The notes below the pieces were generated by a model. It made no database searches. It worked only from the letters and a program-made list of their open reading frames with translations, and was not told where the DNA came from. Below, one piece after another: positions 1 to 7,287 of a stretch of DNA of 47,066 nt. The stretch is taken from the NCBI GenBank assembly GCA_017439585.1, contig JAFSIV010000021.1, positions 1 to 47,066 on the forward strand. Direction: 5' to 3'. Position 1 is the first letter of the stretch; every line of letters begins with the position of its first letter. The stretch is from Clostridia bacterium (lineage in GTDB: Bacteria > Bacillota > Clostridia > Oscillospirales > Acutalibacteraceae). The position numbers and the translations under genes are program-made.

Positions 1-1
1 C

Positions 2-1057
2 GAAGGAGCTTCTATGACCGAGATTGCACAGGAAATGAACGCCAAGGGATTACGTTCTGCATTTGGCGGTAAAATCGGTGTTGATATGGTTACCCGAATG
101 CTTAAAAACCGCCGTTATATCGGTGAGTTCAAATATCGTGAGATTGTTCATCCGCACGGTATCCCCGCTATCATTCCTGATGAGTTATTTGATCGTGTGC
201 AACGCCGTATGGCTTCGAATAAAAAGGCTCCGGCAAAACACAAAGCAGAAGACGAATATTTGCTTACCACAAAACTGCGTTGCGGTAAATGCGAGTGTTT
301 TATGGTTGGCGAAAGCGGAACGAGCAAGACTTCAACGGTATATCGTTATTACAAATGTGTTGGTGTTAAAAAACACAGCGGTTGCGATAAGAAAACCGTA
401 AAGAAGGATTGGATAGAAGACCTTGTTGTAAAGCAAATTGAAAAAGTGCTTTTTGATGATATTCTTCTTGAAAAGATTGCCGATACCATAATGGAAATCC
501 AAGGTAAAGAGAATACTGTTTTGCCGATGCTCAGAAAACAGTACGCTGACATTCAAAGAGGTATTGATAATCTTCTGAATGCCATTCAGCAGGGCATTGT
601 TACTCCATCCACCAAGCAACGTCTTGAAGATTTGGAAAAGCAGAAGAGCGAAATCTCTGTTCAAATTATCAAGGAGGAAATGTCAAAGCCGTTGCTTACA
701 AAAGACCAAATTCTCTTTTGGTTCCATCGTTTCCGCAAATACAATACTCGCCGTTTAGATCATAAGCGCAGACTGATTGATAGCTTTATTAACACGATTT
801 ATCTGTATGATGATAAAATGGTGATAACCTTTAACTATAAGGACGGCTCTGAAACCGTCAGTCTTAGTGAAATTGAAAACTCAGATTTAAGTTCGGATTT
901 AACTGCATCCGCTCTGCCAAAAAATTCGACTTGTTTCGACAAGTCGAATTTTTTTATCCATTGCGAAAGCAATGGTATATCATCAGCGATAGCGTTGCTA
1001 TCGTTGTATCTCATCAGTCCGTCAGGACTGCATATCATCACGCGTAGCGTGTATTAA
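2..1057 (+). CDS. Large serine recombinase, C-terminal part (5' end outside window)
   Basis: Site-specific DNA recombinase of the large serine family, which integrates and excises mobile elements. The window holds only the DNA-binding half: a Recombinase domain (MTEIAQEMNAKGLRSAFGG, then MLKNRRYIGEFKYR), a zinc ribbon (CGKCECF about 30 residues before YYKCVGV...GCDKK) and a long helical coiled-coil region (about residues 140-250). The frame is open to the window edge (EGAS precedes the first Met), so the catalytic N-terminal domain with its serine must lie upstream. The natural C-terminus is probably near SSDLTASALPKN; after that the frame runs through a terminator and four short hairpins before stopping. 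It is likely the end gene of an element lying to the left, not the integrase of the phage module to the right, but this cannot be settled here. Confidence 0.9.
   Translation, partial: EGASMTEIAQEMNAKGLRSAFGGKIGVDMVTRMLKNRRYIGEFKYREIVHPHGIPAIIPDELFDRVQRRMASNKKAPAKHKAEDEYLLTTKLRCGKCECFMVGESGTSKTSTVYRYYKCVGVKKHSGCDKKTVKKDWIEDLVVKQIEKVLFDDILLEKIADTIMEIQGKENTVLPMLRKQYADIQRGIDNLLNAIQQGIVTPSTKQRLEDLEKQKSEISVQIIKEEMSKPLLTKDQILFWFHRFRKYNTRRLDHKRRLIDSFINTIYLYDDKMVITFNYKDGSETVSLSEIENSDLSSDLTASALPKNSTCFDKSNFFIHCESNGISSAIALLSLYLISPSGLHIITRSVY
921..955 (+). terminator. Terminator inside the 3' end of the recombinase frame
   Basis: A perfect 14-bp stem (921-934 with 939-952) with a TTCG loop and a run of seven T. 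It has the form of an intrinsic terminator for the recombinase gene, yet the frame stays open through it. Confidence 0.75.
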
Positions 1058-1143
1058 ACTCCTTCGCAATGATGATATACAAAACTTCGTTTTGATAATA
1101 TGCAATTCCTCCAGGAATTGATGATATGCACGGCTTTGCCGTG
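958..1143. repeat. Array of seven short hairpins with mirrored spacers
   Basis: Seven different perfect stems with 2-4 nt loops stand in series: 958-975, 987-1003, 1015-1030, 1039-1051, 1080-1094, 1103-1120 and 1129-1143. The stems differ in sequence but the spacers are alike. The first four are separated by TATCATCA-type spacers, the last three by the reverse complement, (TG)ATGATATG. The array is therefore mirror-symmetric around about 1055-1075. It is not CRISPR-like: the units are palindromes and the spacers are shorter than the repeats. Function unknown; the same design recurs at 33142-33310. Confidence 0.8.
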
Positions 1144-1209
1144 ATTCAATATGTAGGGGTTCGAACACATAGGTTGAAAAATCAAGAATTCAAGCCTTAA
1201 AATGAATAA

Positions 1210-1238
1210 TTGATTTAATCTAATATTTCTGCTATAAT
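1210..1238 (+). promoter_or_regulatory. Vegetative promoter for the orphan gene at 1286
   Basis: TTGATT (1210-1215), 17-bp spacer, TATAAT (1233-1238), about 48 bp before the ATG. Confidence 0.65.
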
Positions 1239-1285
1239 ATAAAAAATAGATTATATATTTGGTTTAAATTTTAACAGGTGATTTA

Positions 1286-1612
1286 ATGTTTAGTTTTTTA
1301 AAGAAAAATAAAAATCCAAATGTTAATGTTCTTAAACAAATGGACGGCAGGGAAATTAAATATGTAACCCGTCGCACCAGAGAGGCTGACGGTACGGTTA
1401 AGGAGATAATACTCGGCAAAGAGGGTAGAATTGTTGTAATAGAAAATGAAATTCGGGTTATGTGCGGTGCGGTGGATGTTTTCCGTTCGGATGTTGAAAA
1501 TTCTACTTACTATATGCTTTTGAGCGGAGACGGAATAACCGTTTCGGGTGTTAACAAAATAGATAACAATGAAATGGATATTATAGTTTATTATAAATAT
1601 CATAGGAAATAG
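1286..1612 (+). CDS. Hypothetical protein, 108 aa
   Basis: I do not recognise this protein. It is a soluble 108-residue product with a basic start (MFSFLKKNKNPNV) and alternating strand-like segments rich in V, I and Y (for example GRIVVIENEIRVM and MDIIVYYKYHRK), which suggests a small all-beta domain. No signal peptide, membrane segment or metal motif is seen. AGGTG stands 6 nt before the ATG. It has its own promoter (1210-1238) and terminator (1622-1661), so it is a single-gene unit between the recombinase end and the phage module. It could be cargo of either element or a resident gene. Intact promoter, ribosome site, frame and terminator make it likely to be real. Confidence 0.7.
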   Translation: MFSFLKKNKNPNVNVLKQMDGREIKYVTRRTREADGTVKEIILGKEGRIVVIENEIRVMCGAVDVFRSDVENSTYYMLLSGDGITVSGVNKIDNNEMDIIVYYKYHRK

Positions 1613-1621
1613 GAGTTTTAA

Positions 1622-1661
1622 AAAGTCTAAGTACCGATTGGTGCTTAGGCTTTATTTTTTT
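1622..1661 (+). terminator. Intrinsic terminator after the orphan gene
   Basis: Stem 1622-1635 with 1640-1653 (14 bp including G-T pairs), loop GATT, then a T-rich tail to 1661. Confidence 0.8.
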
Positions 1662-1723
1662 ATGTCGGTGAATGTCCCCAAGCTTTAAGTGTATGCTTTT
1701 AAACGCCGGGAGGAATGTGGCTT

Positions 1724-1996
1724 ATGAAAGAAAACGATAAACTGCTTTATAAAACCCTCAAAACGCTTTTGAATGAGAAGTTATCCGAAGCAGAGGTAGA
1801 GACACTTAGGTCTAAGGGATATGAGGTTAAAAATCCAACCAGAACGACTGCAGTGATGATAGCGCTTTATGAAAAGGCGTCGGGCGGGGAGCTTTCGGCT
1901 ATAAAGGAGTTGCGTTCGATAGTAAGCGAGAAAAATGACGACAACAGGTCCAGTCAGACCAAGGCGGTGATGATTGTTGACGACATCGGAAATTAA
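1724..1996 (+). CDS. Small terminase subunit-like protein
   Basis: Probable DNA-recognition subunit of the phage packaging motor. The 90-residue product is helical and charged. Its central stretch TTAVMIALYEKASGGELSAI resembles the segment seen in small terminase-like proteins of Clostridia phages. The main argument is position, directly upstream of and overlapping the large terminase. The ATG at 1724 is chosen because GGGAGGA (1708-1714) lies 9 nt before it; the in-frame ATG at 1715 directly abuts the ribosome site. No canonical helix-turn-helix is evident, so the call rests on context and general resemblance. Confidence 0.6.
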   Translation: MKENDKLLYKTLKTLLNEKLSEAEVETLRSKGYEVKNPTRTTAVMIALYEKASGGELSAIKELRSIVSEKNDDNRSSQTKAVMIVDDIGN

Positions 1997-3281
1997 GATG
2001 TCGCAGATAGTGGGTCAGGGATATGACGAGTTTTGGAACTGCGAAAAGCGATACCGCGTTCTTAAAGGCGGTAAGGGTTCTAAAAAATCGGCAACAACCG
2101 CGCTAAATTTTATATACCGACTTATGAAGCTTAAAGACAGTAATCTTTTGGTGGTGAGGCAGGTTGCCAACACCCATCGCGATTCAACCTTTGCTCAGCT
2201 CAAATGGGCTCAGGAGAGACTTGGAGTAGCAGACCTTTGGAGCAATACCGTGTCTCCAATGGAAATGGTATACAAGCCTACGGGGCAGAGGATTATTTTT
2301 CGTGGTTTTGATGATGTTTTAAAGCTGGCATCAACCACAGTGCCAAAGGGGTATTTGAATTTTGTTTGGATTGAGGAAGCCTTTGAGATAGGCAGAGAGG
2401 CTGATTTTGATAAGCTCGATTTATCTGTGCCGAGAGGCAGAGTGCCCAGTCCCCTATACAAACAAACCACTATAACCTTTAACCCTTGGAGTGAGGCTCA
2501 TTGGCTTAAAAAACGCTTTTTTGATACTTTTTCGTCTCAGGTTGAAACCTTTTCGACCAACTACTTAATAAACGAGTTTTTAGACAGTACCGACCGCGTG
2601 GTTTTCGAGCGGATGAAAAAGCAAAACCCTCGCAAGTATGAGGTTGCAGGGCTCGGAAACTGGGGTATTGCCGAGGGACTGGTTTATGAAAACTGGACAG
2701 TTGGAAAAGAGGAGATACCTGAAAATGAGAGGTATAAATGGAAGAGCTTTTTCGGGCTTGATTACGGCTACACAAATGACCCCACAGCTTTTATAGCTTT
2801 TAAAGCTAATCCGATAGATAAGAAAATTTATATATTTAATGAATTTTATATCAAGCGGATGTTAAACTGCGATATTGCAGAAAAGATAAAGGCTATGGGG
2901 TTTTCAAAAGAGAGAATTCGAGCCGACGCGGCCGAGCCTAAATCAAATGACGATTTGAGGCGGTTGGGGCTTGGCAGAATTATGCCCTCGGTTAAAGGTA
3001 AAGACAGCATTTTAAATGGTATAGCAACGATTAGTGAATACAAGATAACGGTTGACCCTGCCTGCGTTAACACGGTTAGAGAGTTATCGAGCTATGCCTA
3101 TTCCGACAAATACAACGAACGCGGTCAAAGACTGCCGAGAGACACAGAAAATCATCTTTGCGATGCTTTGCGGTATGCCTTTTATGATGTTAAGTTTTTC
3201 AGACCTAAAAAAGAAAGGGCATTTGAAGAAACAAGCAGTGAGATTTCGGCAGAGGATTTAAACGGAGGATGGGATTTTTAA
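1974..3281 (+). CDS. Phage terminase large subunit (PBSX/Terminase_3 type)
   Basis: ATPase-nuclease that drives DNA into the procapsid and cuts it. The N-terminal ATPase has a P-loop GGKGSKKSATT (about residues 38-48) and a Walker B-like FVWIEEAFE (about 120-128). The C-terminal RNase H-like nuclease keeps three acidic positions: LDYGYTNDP, RADAAEPKS and HLCDALRYA. The 435-residue length is normal for the family. The Lys in place of the second-last P-loop Gly (GSKKS) is, from memory, usual in this clostridial branch. The TTG at 1974 overlaps the small subunit gene by 23 bp; TTG 1977 or ATG 1998 are possible alternatives, and homologues as I recall them favour the longer form. With all motifs present, it looks functional. 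Confidence 0.92.
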   Translation: MLTTSEIKMSQIVGQGYDEFWNCEKRYRVLKGGKGSKKSATTALNFIYRLMKLKDSNLLVVRQVANTHRDSTFAQLKWAQERLGVADLWSNTVSPMEMVYKPTGQRIIFRGFDDVLKLASTTVPKGYLNFVWIEEAFEIGREADFDKLDLSVPRGRVPSPLYKQTTITFNPWSEAHWLKKRFFDTFSSQVETFSTNYLINEFLDSTDRVVFERMKKQNPRKYEVAGLGNWGIAEGLVYENWTVGKEEIPENERYKWKSFFGLDYGYTNDPTAFIAFKANPIDKKIYIFNEFYIKRMLNCDIAEKIKAMGFSKERIRADAAEPKSNDDLRRLGLGRIMPSVKGKDSILNGIATISEYKITVDPACVNTVRELSSYAYSDKYNERGQRLPRDTENHLCDALRYAFYDVKFFRPKKERAFEETSSEISAEDLNGGWDF

Positions 3282-3457
3282 TGATAGTACTTTATATACT
3301 TTTGGCGGTATCCAGTTTTGTTGCAGGATATTTGATAGCCGAGAGAAGAAGCCATAAAAATTCGGGCTTTAATAAAAACGCCAGAATTTATGGTGATACA
3401 AGTCTTACAGAGGAATACCGAAACTTTTTAAGTTATGACGGCAGTGAACAAATTTAA
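3281..3457 (+). CDS. Small single-pass membrane protein in the head module
   Basis: Unrecognised 58-residue protein with an N-terminal hydrophobic helix (MIVLYILLAVSSFVAGYLIA, residues 1-20), then a charged, Asn/Arg-rich soluble tail. The ATG at 3281 overlaps the terminase stop codon (TAATG) and sits 12 nt after GGAGG; an in-frame ATG at 3269 abuts the ribosome site and is less likely. The helix could be an uncleaved N-terminal anchor. A membrane protein between terminase and scaffold is unusual for a head module. Possible roles are membrane-associated assembly or lysis timing, both speculative. Confidence 0.6.
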   Translation: MIVLYILLAVSSFVAGYLIAERRSHKNSGFNKNARIYGDTSLTEEYRNFLSYDGSEQI

Positions 3458-3469
3458 AGGAGAGTTAAA

Positions 3470-4096
3470 ATGGCAGAAAATTCCGAAATTACAACACCCG
3501 AGATTGAGAATGAGATGGAAGCTGTTGAGGATACCACACCAAAGACGGAGACCATAAGGGTAAAATTCAACAAGGAATTTAAGGATATTCCCTTAGATGA
3601 TGCGACAACACTTATTCAAAAGGGAATGAAATACGACCTTATTTTTAAGGATTATGAAACACTTAAAAATCTAAGCGCTCAAAGCGATAAATCGGTTGAA
3701 GAATTTTTAAGTGATATAAATCAAAATATCTTAGAAAAAAGAATAGCAGAGCTTACCGAAAAATGCTCGGGCGACCGCGAGTTCGCCCAAAAGATAGCTT
3801 TGCTTGAACGCGGAAAAGAAGCTCATGCTACCAGAGGCTTTGATGAGTTGCAGGAAATTTTTCCTGAGATAAAAAAAGAGTCTGATTTGCCCGAAGAGGT
3901 TATAGAAAAGGCAAAACTTAGCGGCAGAGCTTTAACCGACGAATATTTAAGACATTTATTTTTTAAAGAGCGCGCTTTAAAGCAGGCAAATAAAAATAAA
4001 AAAATAACAGAAAATTCATGCATAGGCTCGCAAATAAACCGAGACGGCAGCGATAATCCCGAAGCGGTTGAGTTTTTGAAGGGCTTATGGAAATAA
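3470..4096 (+). CDS. Probable phage scaffolding protein
   Basis: A 208-residue, strongly charged, mostly helical protein directly upstream of the capsid gene, the usual place for a scaffold that shapes the procapsid and then leaves. The acidic N-terminus (MAENSEITTPEIENEMEAVE) is followed by the segment VKFNKEFKDIPLDDATTLIQ, which resembles scaffolding-like proteins of clostridial phages, then coiled-coil-like helices and a Lys/Asn-rich C-terminal region. No protease motif is visible, so a scaffold-protease fusion is unlikely. AGGAG lies 7 nt upstream of the ATG. The call rests on composition and location. Confidence 0.7.
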   Translation: MAENSEITTPEIENEMEAVEDTTPKTETIRVKFNKEFKDIPLDDATTLIQKGMKYDLIFKDYETLKNLSAQSDKSVEEFLSDINQNILEKRIAELTEKCSGDREFAQKIALLERGKEAHATRGFDELQEIFPEIKKESDLPEEVIEKAKLSGRALTDEYLRHLFFKERALKQANKNKKITENSCIGSQINRDGSDNPEAVEFLKGLWK

Positions 4097-4115
4097 ACTT
4101 TAAGGAGAAATTAAA

Positions 4116-5279
4116 ATGGCAATAAATTCTATTGAAAATGCAGTTCGTTATTCAGATGAACTCGATAAAATGTTTGAACAAAAGAGTGCGGTTGGCTTTT
4201 TTGCAGATAATGCGATGGCAACAAAGTTTGTTGGCGCTAAAACCGTTATAATTCCCGACATTGATTTTCAAGGTCTTGCAGATTATGACCGTGATTTAGG
4301 CTTTGCTCGCGGGGCGATTACGGTTGCTAACAGCTCTTATACAATGCAGATGGACCGCGCCCGTTCCTTGCAGATTGACCGCGAGGATATGAGCGAAACA
4401 GGTATTGCAAATTTAGCAGGCAAAATTTTAGGCGAATATGTTAGAACAAAGGTTGTTCCTGAATGTGATGCTTATGTTCTTTCTAAGCTTGCAGGTTTAG
4501 CAATTACCCGCGCCAACACAATCGACGGCGATATTAATGCACCTTTTGAGGCTCTTTGCAAGCTTATCGGTGAGGTTCAGGCAAATGTCGGCTATGATGA
4601 AGAAATCGTAGCTTTCGTTGATAGTCATATTTACGCTTCCTTGCTTAATTCTTCTGAGATTTCAAAGATGATTACCGTAAGCGATTTCAAGCAGGGTAAC
4701 ATTGATTTGAAGGTTAAGTCTATCAACGGCGTGGCTATTATTCCTGTGGTTTCCGAGAGAATGAAAACTGCTTATGATTTCGGTTCGGCAGGCTTTAAAC
4801 CCGCTGAGGTTACCAGAGAGACCTATATGCTTGTATGTCCTAAGAGTGCGGCTCATCTTGTTAAAAAGACCGAGCAGATGAGAATTTTTACTCCTGAGCA
4901 GAATATTGATGCAGATGCTTATAAATTTGATTACAGAATTTATTATGATGTATTTGTTAAAAACAGCGGTCTTGATTCTATCTGGGCTTGGGTATCTCCT
5001 GAGGTTGAGATTGAGGCTGTTGATACCGAAATCACAACCGACGAGGGTACATCCGCAACCTTAGCTGTTACAGCAACAAGCGAGGGCGAGCTTACTTATC
5101 AATGGTATAAATGCGATAACGAAAATAAGCGCGGCGCAGTTAAAATAGCAGGCGCAAATGCAGATAGCTTTACTACTGATGATGAGCTTGAAGCAGGTGT
5201 TTATCATTACTTTGTGCGCGTTACTGTTGACTCGGTTGCAAGCACAGATTCAGGTGTTTACACCGTTACAGTAGAATAA
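4116..5279 (+). CDS. Major capsid protein with C-terminal Ig-like domain
   Basis: Shell protein of the phage head. Residues 1 to about 300 resemble HK97-fold capsid proteins of clostridial phages: an N-terminal helix (MAINSIENAVRYSDELDKMF), then FVGAKTVIIPDIDFQGLADY, SYTMQMDRARSLQIDRED and ALAGKILGEYV-like helices. Residues about 304-387 form a separate Ig-like domain (TLAVTATSEGELTYQWYKC; DSGVYTVTVE at the end), of the kind displayed on capsid surfaces to bind glycans or hosts. AAGGAG precedes the ATG. The next gene is the portal, the reverse of the common portal-before-capsid order. Codon use looks like that of the neighbouring genes. Confidence 0.88.
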   Translation: MAINSIENAVRYSDELDKMFEQKSAVGFFADNAMATKFVGAKTVIIPDIDFQGLADYDRDLGFARGAITVANSSYTMQMDRARSLQIDREDMSETGIANLAGKILGEYVRTKVVPECDAYVLSKLAGLAITRANTIDGDINAPFEALCKLIGEVQANVGYDEEIVAFVDSHIYASLLNSSEISKMITVSDFKQGNIDLKVKSINGVAIIPVVSERMKTAYDFGSAGFKPAEVTRETYMLVCPKSAAHLVKKTEQMRIFTPEQNIDADAYKFDYRIYYDVFVKNSGLDSIWAWVSPEVEIEAVDTEITTDEGTSATLAVTATSEGELTYQWYKCDNENKRGAVKIAGANADSFTTDDELEAGVYHYFVRVTVDSVASTDSGVYTVTVE

Positions 5280-5291
5280 TTAAAATAAATT

Positions 5292-5318
5292 AAGGCTCGG
5301 CCCGTCGGGTCGGGCTTT
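5292..5318 (+). terminator. Hairpin between capsid and portal genes
   Basis: A 12-bp GC-rich stem with G-T pairs (5292-5303 with 5307-5318). The following T run is weak, so it probably attenuates rather than stops transcription, leaving more capsid than portal mRNA. This fits the need for hundreds of capsid but twelve portal copies. Confidence 0.6.
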
Positions 5319-5357
5319 AATCTTATAAACGTGTATTTTAATAATAGGAGGAGAATT

Positions 5358-6956
5358 ATGGACTACTCACCAAATGAAATATTTGAGCAATATAAAAAAG
5401 GTACTGAGTTTAAGGCTTCGATAGGAAGCAAGGGGATATATGAGCAGTCGCGTTTAAACGAGCGGTTTTATGTCGGTGACCAATGGCATGGTGCTAAATG
5501 CGGTAATGACCGACCTCTTGTTCGCCATAATGTTATAAAAAGAATTGGCGACTATAAAATTTCTCAAATTTTAAGCTATAATCCTGCGGTAAGGTTTTCG
5601 GCTGAGGGTATACCGACCACTAATGAAAGCTTTGAGCAGGTCGAGGAGGCACAAAACTTTTCGGGCAAGCTTACCGATAATGAAATTAATTTCGTAATGG
5701 AGGCTTTTGATAATTATTATAAGGTTACAGCCGAAAGACTTAAATTTGCGGAAATCAGCGAAAAAATCCTCAGAAATGCATATATCTGCGGAACGGCGGT
5801 GCTTTATACCTATTGGGATAATGGAATTTACACCGGACTTTTTGCCGATTATGAAAAAAAGGTAAGAATAAGCGGTGATATTTCCTGCGAGGTTTTGAGC
5901 ATTGATGACGTGGTTTTTTCTGACCCATACATACAGGAGGTTCAAAAACAGGCCTATATTATACTTTCGAGCAAAAAGGATGTTGAAGAGGTTTTAAGAG
6001 AGGCGAGACTTTCAGGCGCTGATACTTCTGTTTTAAAGGGAATAGCCGAAGAAGCAATAGACGGCAAGGTTACCCAGTTTACCAAGCTTTACAAGGAATA
6101 TAAAAATGCTTATGAATATACCATTAAATGCATTAAAGCTACCGAGAAGTTTACTATAAGAGAGCCGTTTGAAACAGGGCTTAAGCTTTATCCTATTTCT
6201 CTTTTCACCTGGGAGAGAAAAACCGATTCTATTTATGGCGAGAGCGAGGTTACATATCTTATTCCAAATCAAATCGCAATAAACAGAATGATAACCGCAA
6301 ATGTTTGGTCGGCAATGACTACGGGTATGCCTATTATGGTTGTAAACGGTGATACGGTTACCGATAAAATAACCAATGACCCCGGACAGATAATTAAGGT
6401 TTTTGGAAGTAACGAGGATGTTGCAGGCGCAGTTAAATATATAAATCCACCTGTTTTTACTAAGGATTTCGATGAAAGCATTAATACTCTTATTGATAAC
6501 ACCTTAACTCAAAGCGGCGCAAACGAAGTGGCGCTTGGAGACAGCAAAGCTGACAACGCAACCGCGCTTATTGCGATGCGAGATGCGGCACTTATGCCCC
6601 TTAAAATAGTTAAAAGCCGTTATTACACCTTTATAGAGGATACCGCGCGTATCTGGGCGGATTTTTGGGTTGCTTATTACGGAAACCGAAGCTTAAAGCA
6701 ATCGAGCAAGGCGGGGATTAAATATATTCCTTTTGATGCAAAGCGATATAAGGCTTTAATGCTTCGCGCTAATGTTGAGGTTTCGGAAAATACGCCGTTT
6801 ACCGATAGGGAAATAACCGAAACCCTTTTAAGTCTTTATGATAAGGGGATTATAAACCGAGAGCAGTTACTTTTGCGTATTCCCGACGGCTTGATAAAGG
6901 ATATAGGCAATCTTATAAAGGAAGACAAAGAGGTGATGGAAAATGACGGGATATGA
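5358..6956 (+). CDS. Phage portal protein
   Basis: Dodecameric ring at one capsid vertex through which DNA enters and leaves. The 532-residue size fits. Typical portal segments include ERFYVGDQWHG (about residues 36-46), GTAVLYTYWDNGIYTG, the stem-region SIYGESEVTYLIPNQIAINR and TQSGANEVALGDSKADNATA, then an acidic C-terminus. The ATG at 5358 follows AGGAGGAG at 6 nt; an upstream in-frame ATG lacks a ribosome site. The gene overlaps the connector gene by 14 bp. Its place after the capsid gene is atypical, because most tailed phages order terminase, portal, scaffold, capsid. Confidence 0.85.
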   Translation: MDYSPNEIFEQYKKGTEFKASIGSKGIYEQSRLNERFYVGDQWHGAKCGNDRPLVRHNVIKRIGDYKISQILSYNPAVRFSAEGIPTTNESFEQVEEAQNFSGKLTDNEINFVMEAFDNYYKVTAERLKFAEISEKILRNAYICGTAVLYTYWDNGIYTGLFADYEKKVRISGDISCEVLSIDDVVFSDPYIQEVQKQAYIILSSKKDVEEVLREARLSGADTSVLKGIAEEAIDGKVTQFTKLYKEYKNAYEYTIKCIKATEKFTIREPFETGLKLYPISLFTWERKTDSIYGESEVTYLIPNQIAINRMITANVWSAMTTGMPIMVVNGDTVTDKITNDPGQIIKVFGSNEDVAGAVKYINPPVFTKDFDESINTLIDNTLTQSGANEVALGDSKADNATALIAMRDAALMPLKIVKSRYYTFIEDTARIWADFWVAYYGNRSLKQSSKAGIKYIPFDAKRYKALMLRANVEVSENTPFTDREITETLLSLYDKGIINREQLLLRIPDGLIKDIGNLIKEDKEVMENDGI

Positions 6957-7287
6957 GCTTTTAAAGGGGGCTTTTTTAAGACTGGGGGTAAACAATGACA
7001 CCGAGCTTTCGGACGGCACCTCTAAACGAGATTTAGAATTTATAAATCAAATTTTAATTGACTTAAAATTAAGCCCGATTACCGAATTATCTGAGGAGGT
7101 TAAATGCAGTGCGGCAGAGGCTGAGGCGGTATGCTGCGGAATAGCTATGCTTTTATCTTTCACACTTGGCGAAGAGGATAAAAATCAGATTTATACCGCT
7201 ATTTATAATGCTAAGCGAGCCACAGTTCTTTGCAAAACAGAAAAAATTGAGGATGTTTTACCAAAAGCGGAAAGCGGGGCGTTATAA
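6943..7287 (+). CDS. Head-tail connector / packaged-DNA stabilisation protein
   Basis: A 114-residue helical protein (MTGYELLKGAFLRLGVNNDT; DLEFINQILIDLKLSPI) in the position of the adaptor that sits below the portal, like P22 gp4 or the gp15-type adaptors. Residue patterns fit a four-helix connector. Family-level identity is inferred from size, helicity and place between portal and nozzle-like genes. The ATG overlaps the portal gene by 14 bp with GAGGTG upstream, and the stop overlaps the next start (TAATG), so the three products are translationally coupled. Confidence 0.65.
   Translation: MTGYELLKGAFLRLGVNNDTELSDGTSKRDLEFINQILIDLKLSPITELSEEVKCSAAEAEAVCCGIAMLLSFTLGEEDKNQIYTAIYNAKRATVLCKTEKIEDVLPKAESGAL

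Noticed and set aside
958-1143. CRISPR array
   Set aside because: Units are palindromes with differing stems; constant parts are 8-10 bp spacers. No 25-35 bp direct repeat and no cas gene is present.
1145-1200. Attachment site of the recombinase element
   Set aside because: The sequence after the hairpin array might be the element end, but no core repeat can be defined without the other end.
2086-2110. Dead large terminase because of the GSKKS P-loop
   Set aside because: The Lys, Ser and preceding Gly of the P-loop are retained and, as I recall, the same variant is common in clostridial terminases of this type.
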